A DNA stretch of 64,000 nt. Source: Volvariella volvacea V23. Its lineage: Eukaryota; Basidiomycota; Agaricomycetes; Agaricales; Pluteaceae. The DNA lies in NCBI GenBank assembly GCA_000349905.1, contig KB722755.1, positions 135,602 through 199,601 on the forward strand, given 5' to 3'. Below, piece by piece: positions 12,087-23,337 of the stretch (position 1 is its first letter; every line of letters starts with the position of its first letter). The position numbers and the translations under genes were made by a program. The notes under the pieces are model-generated. The model had not been told where the DNA came from, did not search any database, and saw only the letters and a list, made by a program, of their open reading frames with translations.

Positions 12087-13460
12087 TCACATAATGTCTG
12101 CATTTATCGTGGCCACAAGTGCGTCACCGACCTCCCCCTGCAACAGGTCTTTGGCTTGGTATTCCTGATTCACCACCCACTCATATGCGTCCAACAATAC
12201 GACATCCGATAGAGGCACAAAGTGAGAGGCGAGCACAGTAATGATGTTGGTGACCCGTGAGATAGCTGTTCTGGTATCTTCATCAATTTGCTAGAAATTG
12301 AAAGCTAAGACTTTCTCATAGCAAAAGGGTTTAGGAGACGATAATGATACGTACATCGTTTTGATTGGAATACACTGCCTGTGCATCAAACCCTTCCTCT
12401 CCCTCCTGATCGCTTGTCTTGATGTGCTTGCTAACCCAAATGTAGCCATTGAGACCCAGAATCAAATCAACTCCGCATGGGAGCGTGAGGAAGTGAGATT
12501 TTAGTCGTCGAACCAAAATTGGTGGGACGCTGACAAGCTGCCCGTTCCGCAACTATGGCCGGCGGTAGTCAGTATCGAAACGCCATCAAAGCACGAGTGA
12601 AAAACTCCCAGAGGACTGACCTTGCCGTACTTTAGGGACCTGGTGTGCAGGGATATCGACCCATCCTGAAAGAAGGCCTGTACCTCCGCAACCAGGAGAT
12701 CACACTCCTCAAAGAAGTTCCGCATTTGGAGCTCATCGCTCTCTAGTTTTCGCCGCTTGAGAACAAATACAGAGTTAAGCGATTGGTCGAGATAGACAAG
12801 CACCAATGAGAAGTGCACCTACCTGAACACCTCCAGGGAGATTGACGGATGATAGCATGAGTACGGCATCCTGCCTTGAGTTTGCATCAACTTTCCATCT
12901 ACGTGGCTGAACCTGGGTGAAGGGGTGGAAAAATAAAGATATGGAGTTCATTTATCGCCACATGTTCAGCAACTGACAAAAAATAGGTCTGATCTTTGGG
13001 TACTCACTTCCGTTATTCGACCGATGACCAAGTCTCCGACTTCTGGGTTATAGCTGATAAGCATCTCAATCAGACAACCGCTCCTAGTGTGATGAGAATG
13101 TGGCTTACCGAGAGTGGATAGCCCGAACAGTGACCAGTCTATTTACGCGTTCGATAGTGCCTGCGACAGAGGCAATGACCTCTTCATTCTCCACGTAGGT
13201 CCCATGGCCACTATGAGAGTGTCAATCAACGGTCAGAGGGCATGAAATGAAGAAATGACAGTTGCGTACCGCATATACTCATGCGAGGAGGTCAGGTACT
13301 CGCCTGGACTCGTTAATTTTGACACGGGGCTATCAAAATCATCCTCGTCGAGATCCATCCGAACGTCGTCCTCGTCCTCATTTCCGCTTTTATGGAGTCT
13401 CGACCAGCCATAGTTCGCCGTGTCGTCTATTTGGGGTGGATAATCAACAAACGAGATCAT
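12087..13460 (-). CDS. RRP4: Exosome RNA-binding cap subunit Rrp4 (EXOSC2)
   Basis: Cap subunit of the RNA exosome, which degrades and trims RNA 3' ends in nucleus and cytoplasm. The reconstructed protein shows the N-terminal GHGTYVENEEVIASVAGTIE, the S1 domain with VGDLVIGRITEVQPRRWKVD, then LPGGVQRRKLESDELQMR and AEVQAFFQDGSISLHTRSLK, and a KH region around LPCGVDLILGLNGYIWVSKH. These follow human EXOSC2 closely in order and spacing. Several short introns interrupt it (near 13200, 13080, 12830, 12600, 12350). The start chosen at 13460 (MISFVDYPPQ) precedes an acidic N-terminal extension; an in-frame ATG at 13592 is possible but adds sequence without family likeness. Stop at 12087-12089. Confidence 0.95.
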
Positions 13461-14398
13461 CGCAGGGCTCGATTGGGGATCTTTGGACGCGTCTGATCGT
13501 TTTTCTGGCCGAAGGAATCTGGAAGCGTGTGCTCGCTTAGAGCAAACCAGGCTGTGAGTGCGTCCTCGGCAGTGTTGACTGCCGTTTGTCAATGTCCTGG
13601 TCAGCGGCGTAAACCGGCCAACAGCAGAAAATTGTGCCCCTCTGCAGCTCCATCAGTGCTCACAAGTCCGTCCCTTGCTCATTCTCCACAGGCGCGCCCG
13701 TCGCGGACTCCGCTGGACGCCCATGTCGACTTGCCCGCGATGAGCGTCGAACAATTGACGCTTACTTCTTCAATAAACCTTCTTTTGTTCTTCCCTTTCA
13801 CGTCGCCTTCTCGCCGTCAACACGTGTTCGTCGAATTCCTTGATTTTATATTGAACCGCCCACAACTCCAGGCACGGACGCTATATCTCAAGGTACTTGT
13901 GCAAATACATGTTGTGAGAGAAAAAAAGGGTTCTCTCCTGGGTTGGTTTGATGGCGCTCTTGGTTCAGCGACATTTTGGATTATCAAAGTCTTGACAAGA
14001 TGTCAAGGAACCCTCCCGTGCTGAGGTTCGTGTTTTTTTTACCCCCTTTGTCCTTGGAAAAATACCCTGAATCGCTTGTGTGGCGTCACTAGTTTCAACC
14101 CGGAAATTTTGGGGGCTGGGAAAGGGCTGTTACAAACACTCGACTGGCATACTTTACAAGCGGGCGCTATAATCGACAGGATGTCTAATTTCTATGTAGT
14201 GACATTAAGTATGTACGTGAGGGTATGATGCAAGGGGACGACACAGAAGGGGAGAAAAAAATGAACAAAGAAGATGAAAAGAATAATTATGCTACAGAGA
14301 AATCACGAGCACCAGTCGAACGAGGTTCTATTAACCAGGATGAAGTATGGGACGAGCTATTTTGAGAACTGGCAAGATTGGCTATTGATCTTCCCAAT
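13461..14398. other. Intergenic region between RRP4 and the MYND gene
   Basis: Upstream region of RRP4 and downstream region of the MYND gene. No recognised domain in any frame. A possible two-exon 53-residue frame at 13999-14228 (+) is described in findings. There is a T8 run near 14033. Confidence 0.55.
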
Positions 14399-15138
14399 TT
14401 ACTTGTAAGCAAGGAAGTAGGCTGAGAGGGCGGGAAGGTCATTAGAACCAGCATCCGAATAACCCTGTCTTCTCGAGCCATTGAACTTGAGCACGACCAC
14501 GGTCCCACACCAGGACTTTGCCGCTGCTCCAGATGTGATGTGATAGATGGAGCGGTTGATTGGGGACCCCTTTTGCAAGGCCGTTGGGGAGTACCAGAGG
14601 TGGAGCGGGAATCGAAGAGGCTCGCCGTTCAGGCCTTGCGTCAGCACGATACCTTCAGTCTGACCGTCGGGGAAGTGGGATTGAACAAGCGGTATGGGGC
14701 ACATGCCCTGAGAGGGTTTGTGCGAAGGGCGGCAGCTGACCGAGATAATCCTGGGGCGCTCTGATTGAAGGGTACGATAATTAGTCCTACTGGAGGGTCA
14801 GGGTGGGTATCGCTACTTACCCTCTTCTGGTGAGAAGAGGATGGCGGAAACAGTGATGTACTGAGGTTCGGCGGGTGGCGGAGTGGCAATCATGTTGACA
14901 TTGTACCCATTGTTGAGTGTGGCGGGTGGAGGAGTGGGAGGCACACACTCCTTTCGGTGACGGGCCCAATCCTATGAATAATTGTCAGGATGGATTGCTA
15001 GGTTCGGCTAAAATAGCATACACTATGGAGGTGCTCTGGGGAGCAATACCAGGCGCTTTGGCAACGACTGCACCACATAGAAGTGGGACGGCAGCAGAGG
15101 GTGCATGGGTGGTTCGCGAGAGTCTGAATAGCGTGCAT
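14399..15138 (-). CDS. MYND-type zinc finger protein, basidiomycete family
   Basis: The start at 15138 opens directly into a MYND finger (residues about 12-48): CTLC, WCSRC, YCSPEH and WARHRKEC. The family consensus is C-x2-C, C-x2-C, YC-x3-C, then H-x3-C; here the sixth ligand is His rather than Cys, a variant I recall as common in mushroom paralogues. The C-terminal half (LNGEPLRFPLHLWY, then GSRRQGYSDAGSNDLPALSA and FLAYK at the end) has no catalytic SET domain; it resembles other short basidiomycete MYND proteins of unknown function. Three exons: the intron after HLHS and the intron after SPEE (near 14815) both restore frame. 209 residues. MYND fingers usually bind proline-rich peptides, so a protein-interaction role is likely, but the partner is unknown. 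Confidence 0.85.
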
Positions 15139-15778
15139 GGTTGTGTTAAACGACGATGGTGAAAACTAGATCGAGCGACGAAAGAGTCAAGCCGAGGATT
15201 GGTGAACTCAGAAGAAAACGAAGGGTTTTTATGGCCATGGTCTCTTCGCCATAAACGGCCTCTGATTGAATCGGGCCGCTCGATGGGTGATGTGAACACC
15301 ACTCTTCGGTGGGCCAAGTTTGGGTATTAGATCGCGATTAGTTCTTACCCTGAAGTTTTGAAATTATGGTCAGGTACGTATGACGGAGAGAACACCTCTG
15401 GTCACTACATCGGGATCATAGGCTGGCTTGAAATTCACTTGAAAAACCGGATGAGCAGGGTGGGGTTCCACCGATGAACAGATCCCATGTATGCCCTGAA
15501 GTTCTGACTGTGGTAATCACCAGCCACCAAACACACGAGCATGGATCACGTAGTATCCAAACATACGGATTCAACGTGGTTTTAGCATTGAAACCTTGAT
15601 GCTTGGGGTCTTCTCATTTCCTAGGATCCCAGGAGACTAGGATCAAAAAATTATAAGCTGTGACGCTGAAATCCAATGCGTTATGCGTGACAAATTCGTA
15701 TCCGGTCCATCGGCCGGACGGCCTAGTGCAATAATCCTTGGTCACATCCGTCACACTCACACCCATCTCAAAACCAAC
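15139..15778. other. Divergent intergenic region, MYND gene (-) and Y14 gene (+)
   Basis: 640 bp with no supportable gene. It should contain both promoters. Short frames on both strands carry no motif. Confidence 0.55.
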
Positions 15779-16485
15779 ATGTCCGACGATGAAATGAATA
15801 TCGATGATGGTATGTTGTATACCATCTAGCAGTGGAATCGCGGCTCTCAACGATTGAACTTGATTAGTGGCAGCAGGTGGTGTTGTCAGAAGAAGAGGCA
15901 GAGGTTTTCAGAATGGGAGCGGTGGGTACCCAGAAAATCGGCTATCCTTACAACTGCTTACCAGCAACACACAGGAGGTAACGATGCCTCTGGGACAGCC
16001 GAACCTACATACGATAGGATTGAATCGACAAAAGACACGGACACACGAGCTGCACGATGTAAGCCTATCTAGTCCTGTTCAAGTAAGGATCCTAACGACT
16101 TTCACAAGCGGTTGAGGGGTGGATTGTTATGGTTACCAACGTACACGAAGAAGCCACAGAGGAGGACGTGATGGACAAGTTCAGAGAGTATGGAGAGATT
16201 AAAAACCTCCACTTGAATCTGGATCGTCGGACAGGATATGTGAAGGTACGTCACCAAAACCTAAGGTACTATTCGTCATCTTATCATAGATTTACTTAGG
16301 GCTACGCACTCGTTGAATACGAGACGATGTCAGAGGCTCAGGCTGCCATCGACGGCGCGTCAGGATCAGAACTGTTGGAACAAGTGGTCCAATGTGATTA
16401 CGCCTTCGTTCGACCGCCACCATCAGGACCGAAAAAGGGAAGAGGTGGTCGTGGTCGCAGTGCCAGTCCTAGTCGTCGACGATGA
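15779..16485 (+). CDS. RBM8A: Exon junction complex RNA-binding protein Y14 (RBM8A)
   Basis: Y14 pairs with Mago nashi and marks spliced junctions on mRNA. The reconstructed 163-residue protein begins [10 protein letters not shown], has the basic RRRGRGFQ segment, then one RRM opening with [20 protein letters not shown] (as in animal Y14, SVEGWI...VHEEATEED), RNP2/RNP1 areas with [35 protein letters not shown] and the tail [20 protein letters not shown] ending in SPSRRR. Length (human 174) and order fit the family. Introns: near 15811-15870, 15924-15972, 16058-16109 and one in the RRM near 16244-16299. The serine/arginine tail is probably phosphorylated, as in orthologues (inference). Confidence 0.97.
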
Positions 16486-16746
16486 TGCAGTTGATAGCGC
16501 GTATATACTACTAATACCTTCCGTAACTTTGCTTTGTCAACATGTCCAGTGCAATTCTGTACGAAATAAGACCAGTGCAGCGATTTCGAGGGCGCTTGGG
16601 CGTTCGGCATTTAGCGAGTGACCATGGCGCTTGGACTTAGCGGGAAAATGGCTTTGTTTACTCCGTTCACACGCCTTCTCATTGAACCAATCTCTAGCTC
16701 GGTTGGCTTTCGGCTGAACGTTTCGCGTTCATTAATTCATTCTCCA

Positions 16747-17748
16747 ATGGCAAGAGTTACATCTGCTGGGTCGGACGTGGAGAGCGTCTCCGACTCTGGA
16801 AACCGTCCTCCAGCCTCCAAACGCGCAGCAGAGCCTGAAGACGTCGAAATGGCTGAAGGAGAAGAGGAAGGTGGCGAGGGAGACGAGGAAGAATACGAGA
16901 TCGAAGAGATCCTTGATGCACGACGTGGCGCGTTTCCTGAGGTGTGTATCTTCAGTTTCATTGCTCGATAGGCGAATATGTTAATATTTCCTCGTCCTTG
17001 ATGTTTGTTGTCGATCAGGGAAGAATGGGTTATTTCGTGAAATGGAAAGGCTACGGAGAGTCTGAAAACAGCTGGGTCGACGAAATCGATGCAGGGTACG
17101 TATCTCTTCGCGTATTGGACGCGTCTTGGTGCCAATGCGATGTAGGAATGCTCAAGGCCTAATCGAGGAGTACTGGAAAAAGAAGAAGGCTAACAAGAGG
17201 AAGTCAGTCGACGCTAAGACTCCCAAGAAGGGATCTCGTAAATCTGTCGCTCCGGAGGACGGGGAATCAACAACGGAGAAGAAACGAGGAAGGAAATCCG
17301 CATCGGCGAAAGATGATCAAACTATGGACGAGATCTCGTCACGAGTTCCAAAGAAAGCGAAAAAGACTCAAGACGCAGAAGAGCCTGAGCAGGAAGATGA
17401 TGAGGAGGTGGCCATAGGGAATATGTCCAAGTATATGGACACCATAAATTGGGAGAACTTGGTGAAGCAAGTGGACACTGTGGAGCGCGAGGGAGATACA
17501 TTATGGGTGTACTTTACACTGTGCGTCTATTGTCAGTTCTATATTCCATCTCCCTAATTTCGCCTCTTAGAAACACTGGTGAACGAGTCAGAGAAAAGTC
17601 AAGACGATGCGCGGAGCGCTTCCCTCAAAAGGTGGGTTTCATTTCGGTACAGCATTTAGCGCTTTGAATTGACACCACACCCCTTTAGTTGATTCTGTTC
17701 TACGAAAGTAATTTGAGATGGAGAGCAGCAGAAGAGATGGCAGAATGA
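16747..17748 (+). CDS. HP1: HP1-type heterochromatin protein (chromodomain plus chromo shadow domain)
   Basis: Reader of H3K9 methylation. After an acidic N-terminus the chromodomain runs EYEIEEILDARRGAF, GRMGYFVKWKGYGESENSW (aromatic cage residues Y, W and a third aromatic/acidic position visible), then GLIEEYWKKKK. A lysine-rich hinge (KKGSRKS, KKRGRKS, PKKAKK) follows, then a chromo shadow domain: MDTINWENLVKQVDTVE, LWVYFTL, NTGERVREKS, CAERFPQKLILFYESNLRWR. Introns near 16942, 17098, 17520 and 17632 restore frame. The ATG at 16747 is chosen; an in-frame ATG at 16618 would add 43 residues without likeness to HP1. About 260 residues. It acts in heterochromatin, and the CENP-A gene about 27 kb away is part of related biology but is not linked by an operon. 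Confidence 0.95.
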
Positions 17749-20700
17749 AGAGGACAAGGATAATGGCCCTAATCTACTCTTGTCCCCGTCTCTAATCTTG
17801 GCTATATCCTCCTGTGCTTAGTCCATGTGTATATTGGTGTGTGACGTGACGTTTTAATGCAGGATTATTTTTCGTTGCATGCATCCAGGATTCCTCGAGG
17901 TGTACACTAGATGGGAAGTCGTTTTGGCTTTGCCAAAATGCCCTTGACCCTGGGATGCTCAGCGAAGAAGGGTTCACATTCGGTAGTCCTGCCTCCGAAC
18001 CATTGATGGAGAGGCTATAAGCCTGAAAGCCGTAACAAAAAATATTGCCCGATGTCTATAACAAACATCCAATCCCTGCCCGATGCATGCCCGCACAGTG
18101 TCCTCAAACACTAGCACACCAGCCCACAACCTTTTTTATGCTGTACCTCTACGACAAGTATGTGCCTCCAGTCCCTGAACTTTCACTGAGTTTGTATATC
18201 CCCTCCGATCAGCAGCCACCGCCAGCATTGGAACCCGAAAGCCCCTAATGAGTAGTAAAGTCGTCTTGGCAAGGTGCCTTTCGAGCCGTTTTATTAACTT
18301 GCGTACGTACAGAGAGCGCTCGAGATAAATTGCTATAGAATTGGGTTCTAGTCCCGCAACATTCATCTAAGTAATCCCTAGGTAAGTGGCGCATTCGCCG
18401 TGCTTGGAGAATAGGTGGTACCGAAATTGAATCGATCTTACCCAAATTCGAGCAATATATTATTTGTCTGCAATAAATTTAAGCAGGCTTACCGAATAGC
18501 TAATCGGCGTTGATACCAAACACAGCATCATTCCAGCACGGCAATCCTAGATAATCACTAGCATCCAGGTGAGCCCCGCTATTTCTTTTATGTGCGCTGG
18601 CAATTGTTTTTCTTATTCTGCACGTCATTTCCGAGTCGGCGCCGTTGTAATTCGTCAGATTTACCGTTCTAGGACAAGATCATTACCCCTTTGTTGACAA
18701 GGTACAGACACAAGATGACTTGTCAATCAGAATAAACTGGAATGTGGGGCATCATCGAAGAACTCGATTTATTTTGCCCGAGATCTCAGCACCACCAGCT
18801 ATGAACGGAAAGGGCCCGAAAATGGAACATAATGGAAAAATTGTCCCTCTAGGGCTTTAAGGTGCTTCAGTAGCGCTCACGAGGACGAAGGAGACCTAGG
18901 TTGAGTTTTTGGTTCCATTCCAAATGTCCGACGACCATTTTCGAGAAACTTCAGATGAAATAAGCTCTGGAATCTACGCTCTCTCGAGTATCCCCTAACA
19001 GGTAACAAGGGTCGGAGTTGGTATACTCATGCTTCATCAACTGCATGTCACTGTTGGCAAAATCCCTTACTAACGACGAGCAGTTTTCGGCTTGCCGACC
19101 GCAGATTGCCCCCGTTCGCCATCAAGCGATGACCGTCTCCCAGACTTGTACGCAATTTCCCTCCGGCACTACATCCGATTTGTTGCACTAACAACTTTTG
19201 ATCATTGATGGCACACCACCACCATACTAGATGACATCGCCTTTCAAGGGTATCGTGGGGCGCTCGTTTTTTGAAGTCCCAGCCTAACACATTCACGGAC
19301 CGATGCATGCCGATTATACCTCAAAAGAGCAAGACTTATCTCACACAGCATGGAAGCGACCACCCACCCAATGGGCGGCAGATATTTGTTTCAATTACTG
19401 AGATCTCTGGATCACGAGCTTTATACTTGACCCTGCAATTTACCTTCCAGGCCTGGTGTCAGACCTTGCTTGGTTTGCACTGAAAATAGGCATCGTCTCT
19501 TGATGGCTCAGCACCCTCGACAGGAGGAAAATCGTTGAGTCAACATACAACGAGCATATCTCGCGTGCGACTTGCACGATAGTGACCATCGGCCCCCTAA
19601 ACAGGCATCCAGTAATCCCATCATCCTTGGCTCACCTAAAGTCCACCTTTCAGCTTGTCAATCTACCCTTAAGCCACCTTGGGACTGCGTTATCGGTAGG
19701 TGTTAGAACATAACTATATCCACAGCGTGACCCATACCACGGTATCAGCTGACCCTACTACATAGCGGCTGAAAAACAGCATCCCTTGCGGGCGAGCCGG
19801 GTGCAAAGGGGGAGCAGACTTGCGAGGATCTGGGGTTACTCGAAAACATTCCCATTCCCTGAGTACCATCCGGGGAAATACCTCTGTGCCCGCATTCATT
19901 AAAAAGGGCTACAGCAGAAAATGGAGGATGCTCGTTGGTGAAAGGCAGGAGGTGTATGTCACGGATACTAAATTAACCACCACAATAACGTGCGCAATTG
20001 CCAGAATGGTCACCACCAGGGACATCAATGGGTCAATTTCGTACCAACCCCAACAGGTTCAAGTTCACAGCTGGGCGTTATGGTGAGAGTTGCAGTAGGA
20101 GATATCACTTGCGATACATCCACGCACTGGGATTCCATCTGAGACTCAAAAAACCCACCTCCATCATTTACCAGGGCCGCATACTGTGCGGATTGTCGGT
20201 GAGGGTCTTCTTCGGCTGTTATGATGCCAGAATCTCGGGATTTTTGTGATATTGAAAAAAAGTAGGTACCCGACTCCGGCGGGAGGCAAATTGTGATAGG
20301 ACAAGTTCGAAGGTGAAGTGAATTATATGTGGGGAAGATCGCCCTATCAGCGCCAGAGCCTCCAAGGCATCGTGGCTTTCGAGAATGGCGACGTCATGTA
20401 AGTCTATTATCCTTGACGCTGGGGCTCATCTTTGAACATGCCCGTGCTTCACAGACCAAGGCTCCCAGGCCTGGCAATCCTAACATGGAATCTAACATAA
20501 TGAATGAATTCCCTTCCCAGAGGACAAAGAGGCGAGATTGAATCTCCCAATTTCCTTCCTCAGAATGTTGTAACGTGGCCCAAAATCTCACACTGGGTTG
20601 AATGAAGAGAGGCAGGTGATAGATCCCGAATCAACAAATTGCAAGGTTAACCATATCTCCGAGCCCTGCACATACTCACGGGGGTGACTTGTGGTTGATG

Positions 20701-23337
20701 CAGTGCGCACTTTTTTCGGTCGGAAGTTTCCTTCATCGAAGGCCCTGGCAAACTCAGGACAGCTGATTGCGCAACTTCAAGTTATTCATGTTTCAGTGTG
20801 GCACAATCCGTCATGCACACTCAAAATGATATGCACAGTCCATCCAGCGCTGTCAGTCCTCTTCGTCAATATTCTGTGATTCATGATGGCAGAGTGCAGT
20901 GGATGACGCAAGGAGACGAAGGACGAACAGTGTTCCTTCCGCCATGATACTGCCAGACGCGTGCGTCATTTCGGTCATAGGAGGAGTGGAGTTTGAATCG
21001 GCATTTCCTGTTGGATAGGCCATCCATCAATGTGCCGCGATCTTCCGCCCCAACACACAAGGAAGAAAAGGGCGGGAAAGAAGCATGCAGAAACAGGTTT
21101 TTAAGGGCGGCATTGTTGAAATGAAATGCAACGCACTATGGAGCACGGATGCGTCACTTCCTTGTGCTGGATCCCTTCTATAACCTGGGGGCTTGGTTGA
21201 TTGTTCGCATAGTGGCAAGAAGACACATTCCTGCGTCTGGAGATAGCGTCATGCACATTTTGGAGGGTCAGAAATTACGATGGCCCTTGCAGATGGTCGG
21301 TGATAGCAAGGTACAGCACCCGTCATGCGACGTTGAACCCTTACTTTTGTACCCTAATCACTGGAACTATCTTGGAATGCGTATATCATACACCCTTTGG
21401 GAAAGCAGATGAGGTGATGCGTGGGATGGGGGACCGACCAAGGGCAAAGTTCCAACTCCAGTACGCATCAGCATCCAGGCTCACAGTGACAGCTGAACCG
21501 GGAACATCCGCCACGACTTGACCATCAAGGGATTGGAGCATGATGACCGGATGGAAGATTGGGAAGCCCAAATGATTCTAGCAAAAACCAGGCCACATAC
21601 TTCCCCTCACGTACAGTCATGTGTACTGTCAAGTTCAGCTTGCCACCTTTACAACATCTTCCCCTCAACGGTTCCTGTCGTAGTGGACAAAATTTTTACC
21701 ATGGCATTTACCCAGTGGCACCTGGAATTTTTAGGTATTTTCGTTTTCGGTTGGTTTGATCCCAGGGGTCGCCGCTGTACCCAGAATTAGAACACCTATT
21801 GCTTCGTCTGCACGAGAGAAGTTCCCTTTTGATGATCCGACAAGCGGGCGGTAGCCAGTGAGATAACATTATTGATGAATCATCATTGACATCAACATCT
21901 CAACAATCTTCGAAGCATGCAGCTGGATGCTGCCCACACACACCAGTAATATCCGCACGCTGCCCACTAATACGATGAATAACACAACACACACGCACAT
22001 TCGAAACGTATTCTTGCACGCCTCACCCGAACCATGACCGCACTAAGGTGCTTCTCTTACCCCCGATAACATAGGACGTCTGATTGAATAGACTGAGCAG
22101 GGTCCTCTGTGAGTTACCCCTTCATCGAGGGTCGGGTGTGCAACATTGGATCATGATCTACGGCTTGAGGCGGTCCCGCTGTCTCCACGGACCTTGACAC
22201 CGTTTGTGCTGATAGAAGGCTAACTCTGGGGCAGTCGAGGCGTCAGCGCAAGCGATATCGTCATCGACACGGCACCAGAATAGGAGCGTTGCTCAAGGAG
22301 AACCTCTAGCACCGCCGAGCGCAAGTGCGAATGGCCAAAGGGGGTGTGTTCCGCAAATGGCACCAGCAGATCAAATCCCTGGTGGCACACATCCTTCTTT
22401 TCAGGCCTTTTGTTTTGTAAGTGCTATTGCAAGCCTTGGCAGCAGCTAACGTGGTTTGAAGGGGCGAATCTCGTACCGTCTCAGCCACTTCAGGGTTACA
22501 ATCGTAAGCGGAGGGGCTCACCAGAAGATCGTATCTAACCCCTTTGCCATGTTTACTGCCCTCAGGCTACGAGCCGTACAGCCACTGAACGAGCTAGAGT
22601 CGAAGATGCCTATCTTTTCCGGGCCGATGAGAAAATACGTGGCGCTTAACCTGTAGAGTAACGAAAAATGATGGTCGAGCTCTACACACACGTCCTTGAT
22701 TCCTCCATGAAGTAATGCAAAGAGCACCCCATCTCCTTGTAACAACATCAGAAGTGTTTGAAATTGTCAGGCTTCTCTGCCTCCCTTGCTCTCAGAAAGA
22801 TGTACTGCGGTTGCAGTGGTCTTTGATATAAAATTTCTAGTGGGGCATCACTCACCGACCATTGGGTGGTTTGCGGTCTGTAGGCTAAGACAACAAAGCC
22901 ACCATACCTGGATTTGCGCCATTGGTGGATCTGAACACCTGCTCATCCAGGAACCACCAAGAATGTTTTTACCCAAAGGAGGTATCGACACAAAAGGGAA
23001 GTAAGAACCGTTTGACTTCCAATCATGTCTGCAGTTCATCATCTCCCCATCGCAAAATAATTCAAAAGGTATGGAAGGAACCATCGTTTTTGGTATTGGT
23101 ACATTTTTCCACTGCCACATGGGCAAGGCGTGGGTTTTGGGGTCATGCAGTGGGTGTAGAGAAGCAGGTCAACGGTGCAATAGCAAGTATGTAGACATGT
23201 GAAAGCAGCGGCAGAGCGGGTATGACTGTAGTCTCTGTACGAAAGGAAAGTCACAACAATTAGGAATGTGCGCATATCAAGGACGAGGTGAGTGGAGTCG
23301 TTATCGATAAGTCCGGGCCTCGTGAGACCGTTGCATT
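17749..23337. other. Gene desert 2 (5.6 kb)
   Basis: Largest gene-free stretch. Frames are all under about 105 residues, occur on both strands and show no conserved motif, no clear intron-linked exon chain, no transposase or reverse-transcriptase signature and no obvious terminal repeats. A weak tRNA-like string at 18302-18362 was checked and rejected. Confidence 0.55.

Noticed and set aside
13527..14024. 165-residue plus-strand reading frame upstream of RRP4
   Set aside because: Composition is typical of shadow translation and no domain or splice partner supports it.
16618..16746. Upstream in-frame start for HP1
   Set aside because: The added 43 residues do not resemble HP1 N-termini; the ATG at 16747 leads directly to the acidic segment seen in the family.
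18302..18362. tRNA-like string with GGGTTCTAGTCCC
   Set aside because: TTGCG can pair with CGCAA at the ends, but the T stem has only three pairs, the T loop departs from the consensus and no D or anticodon arm fits.
17749..23337. Decayed transposon
   Set aside because: No reverse transcriptase, integrase or transposase motif, and no long terminal or inverted repeats seen by eye; not excluded without a repeat search.
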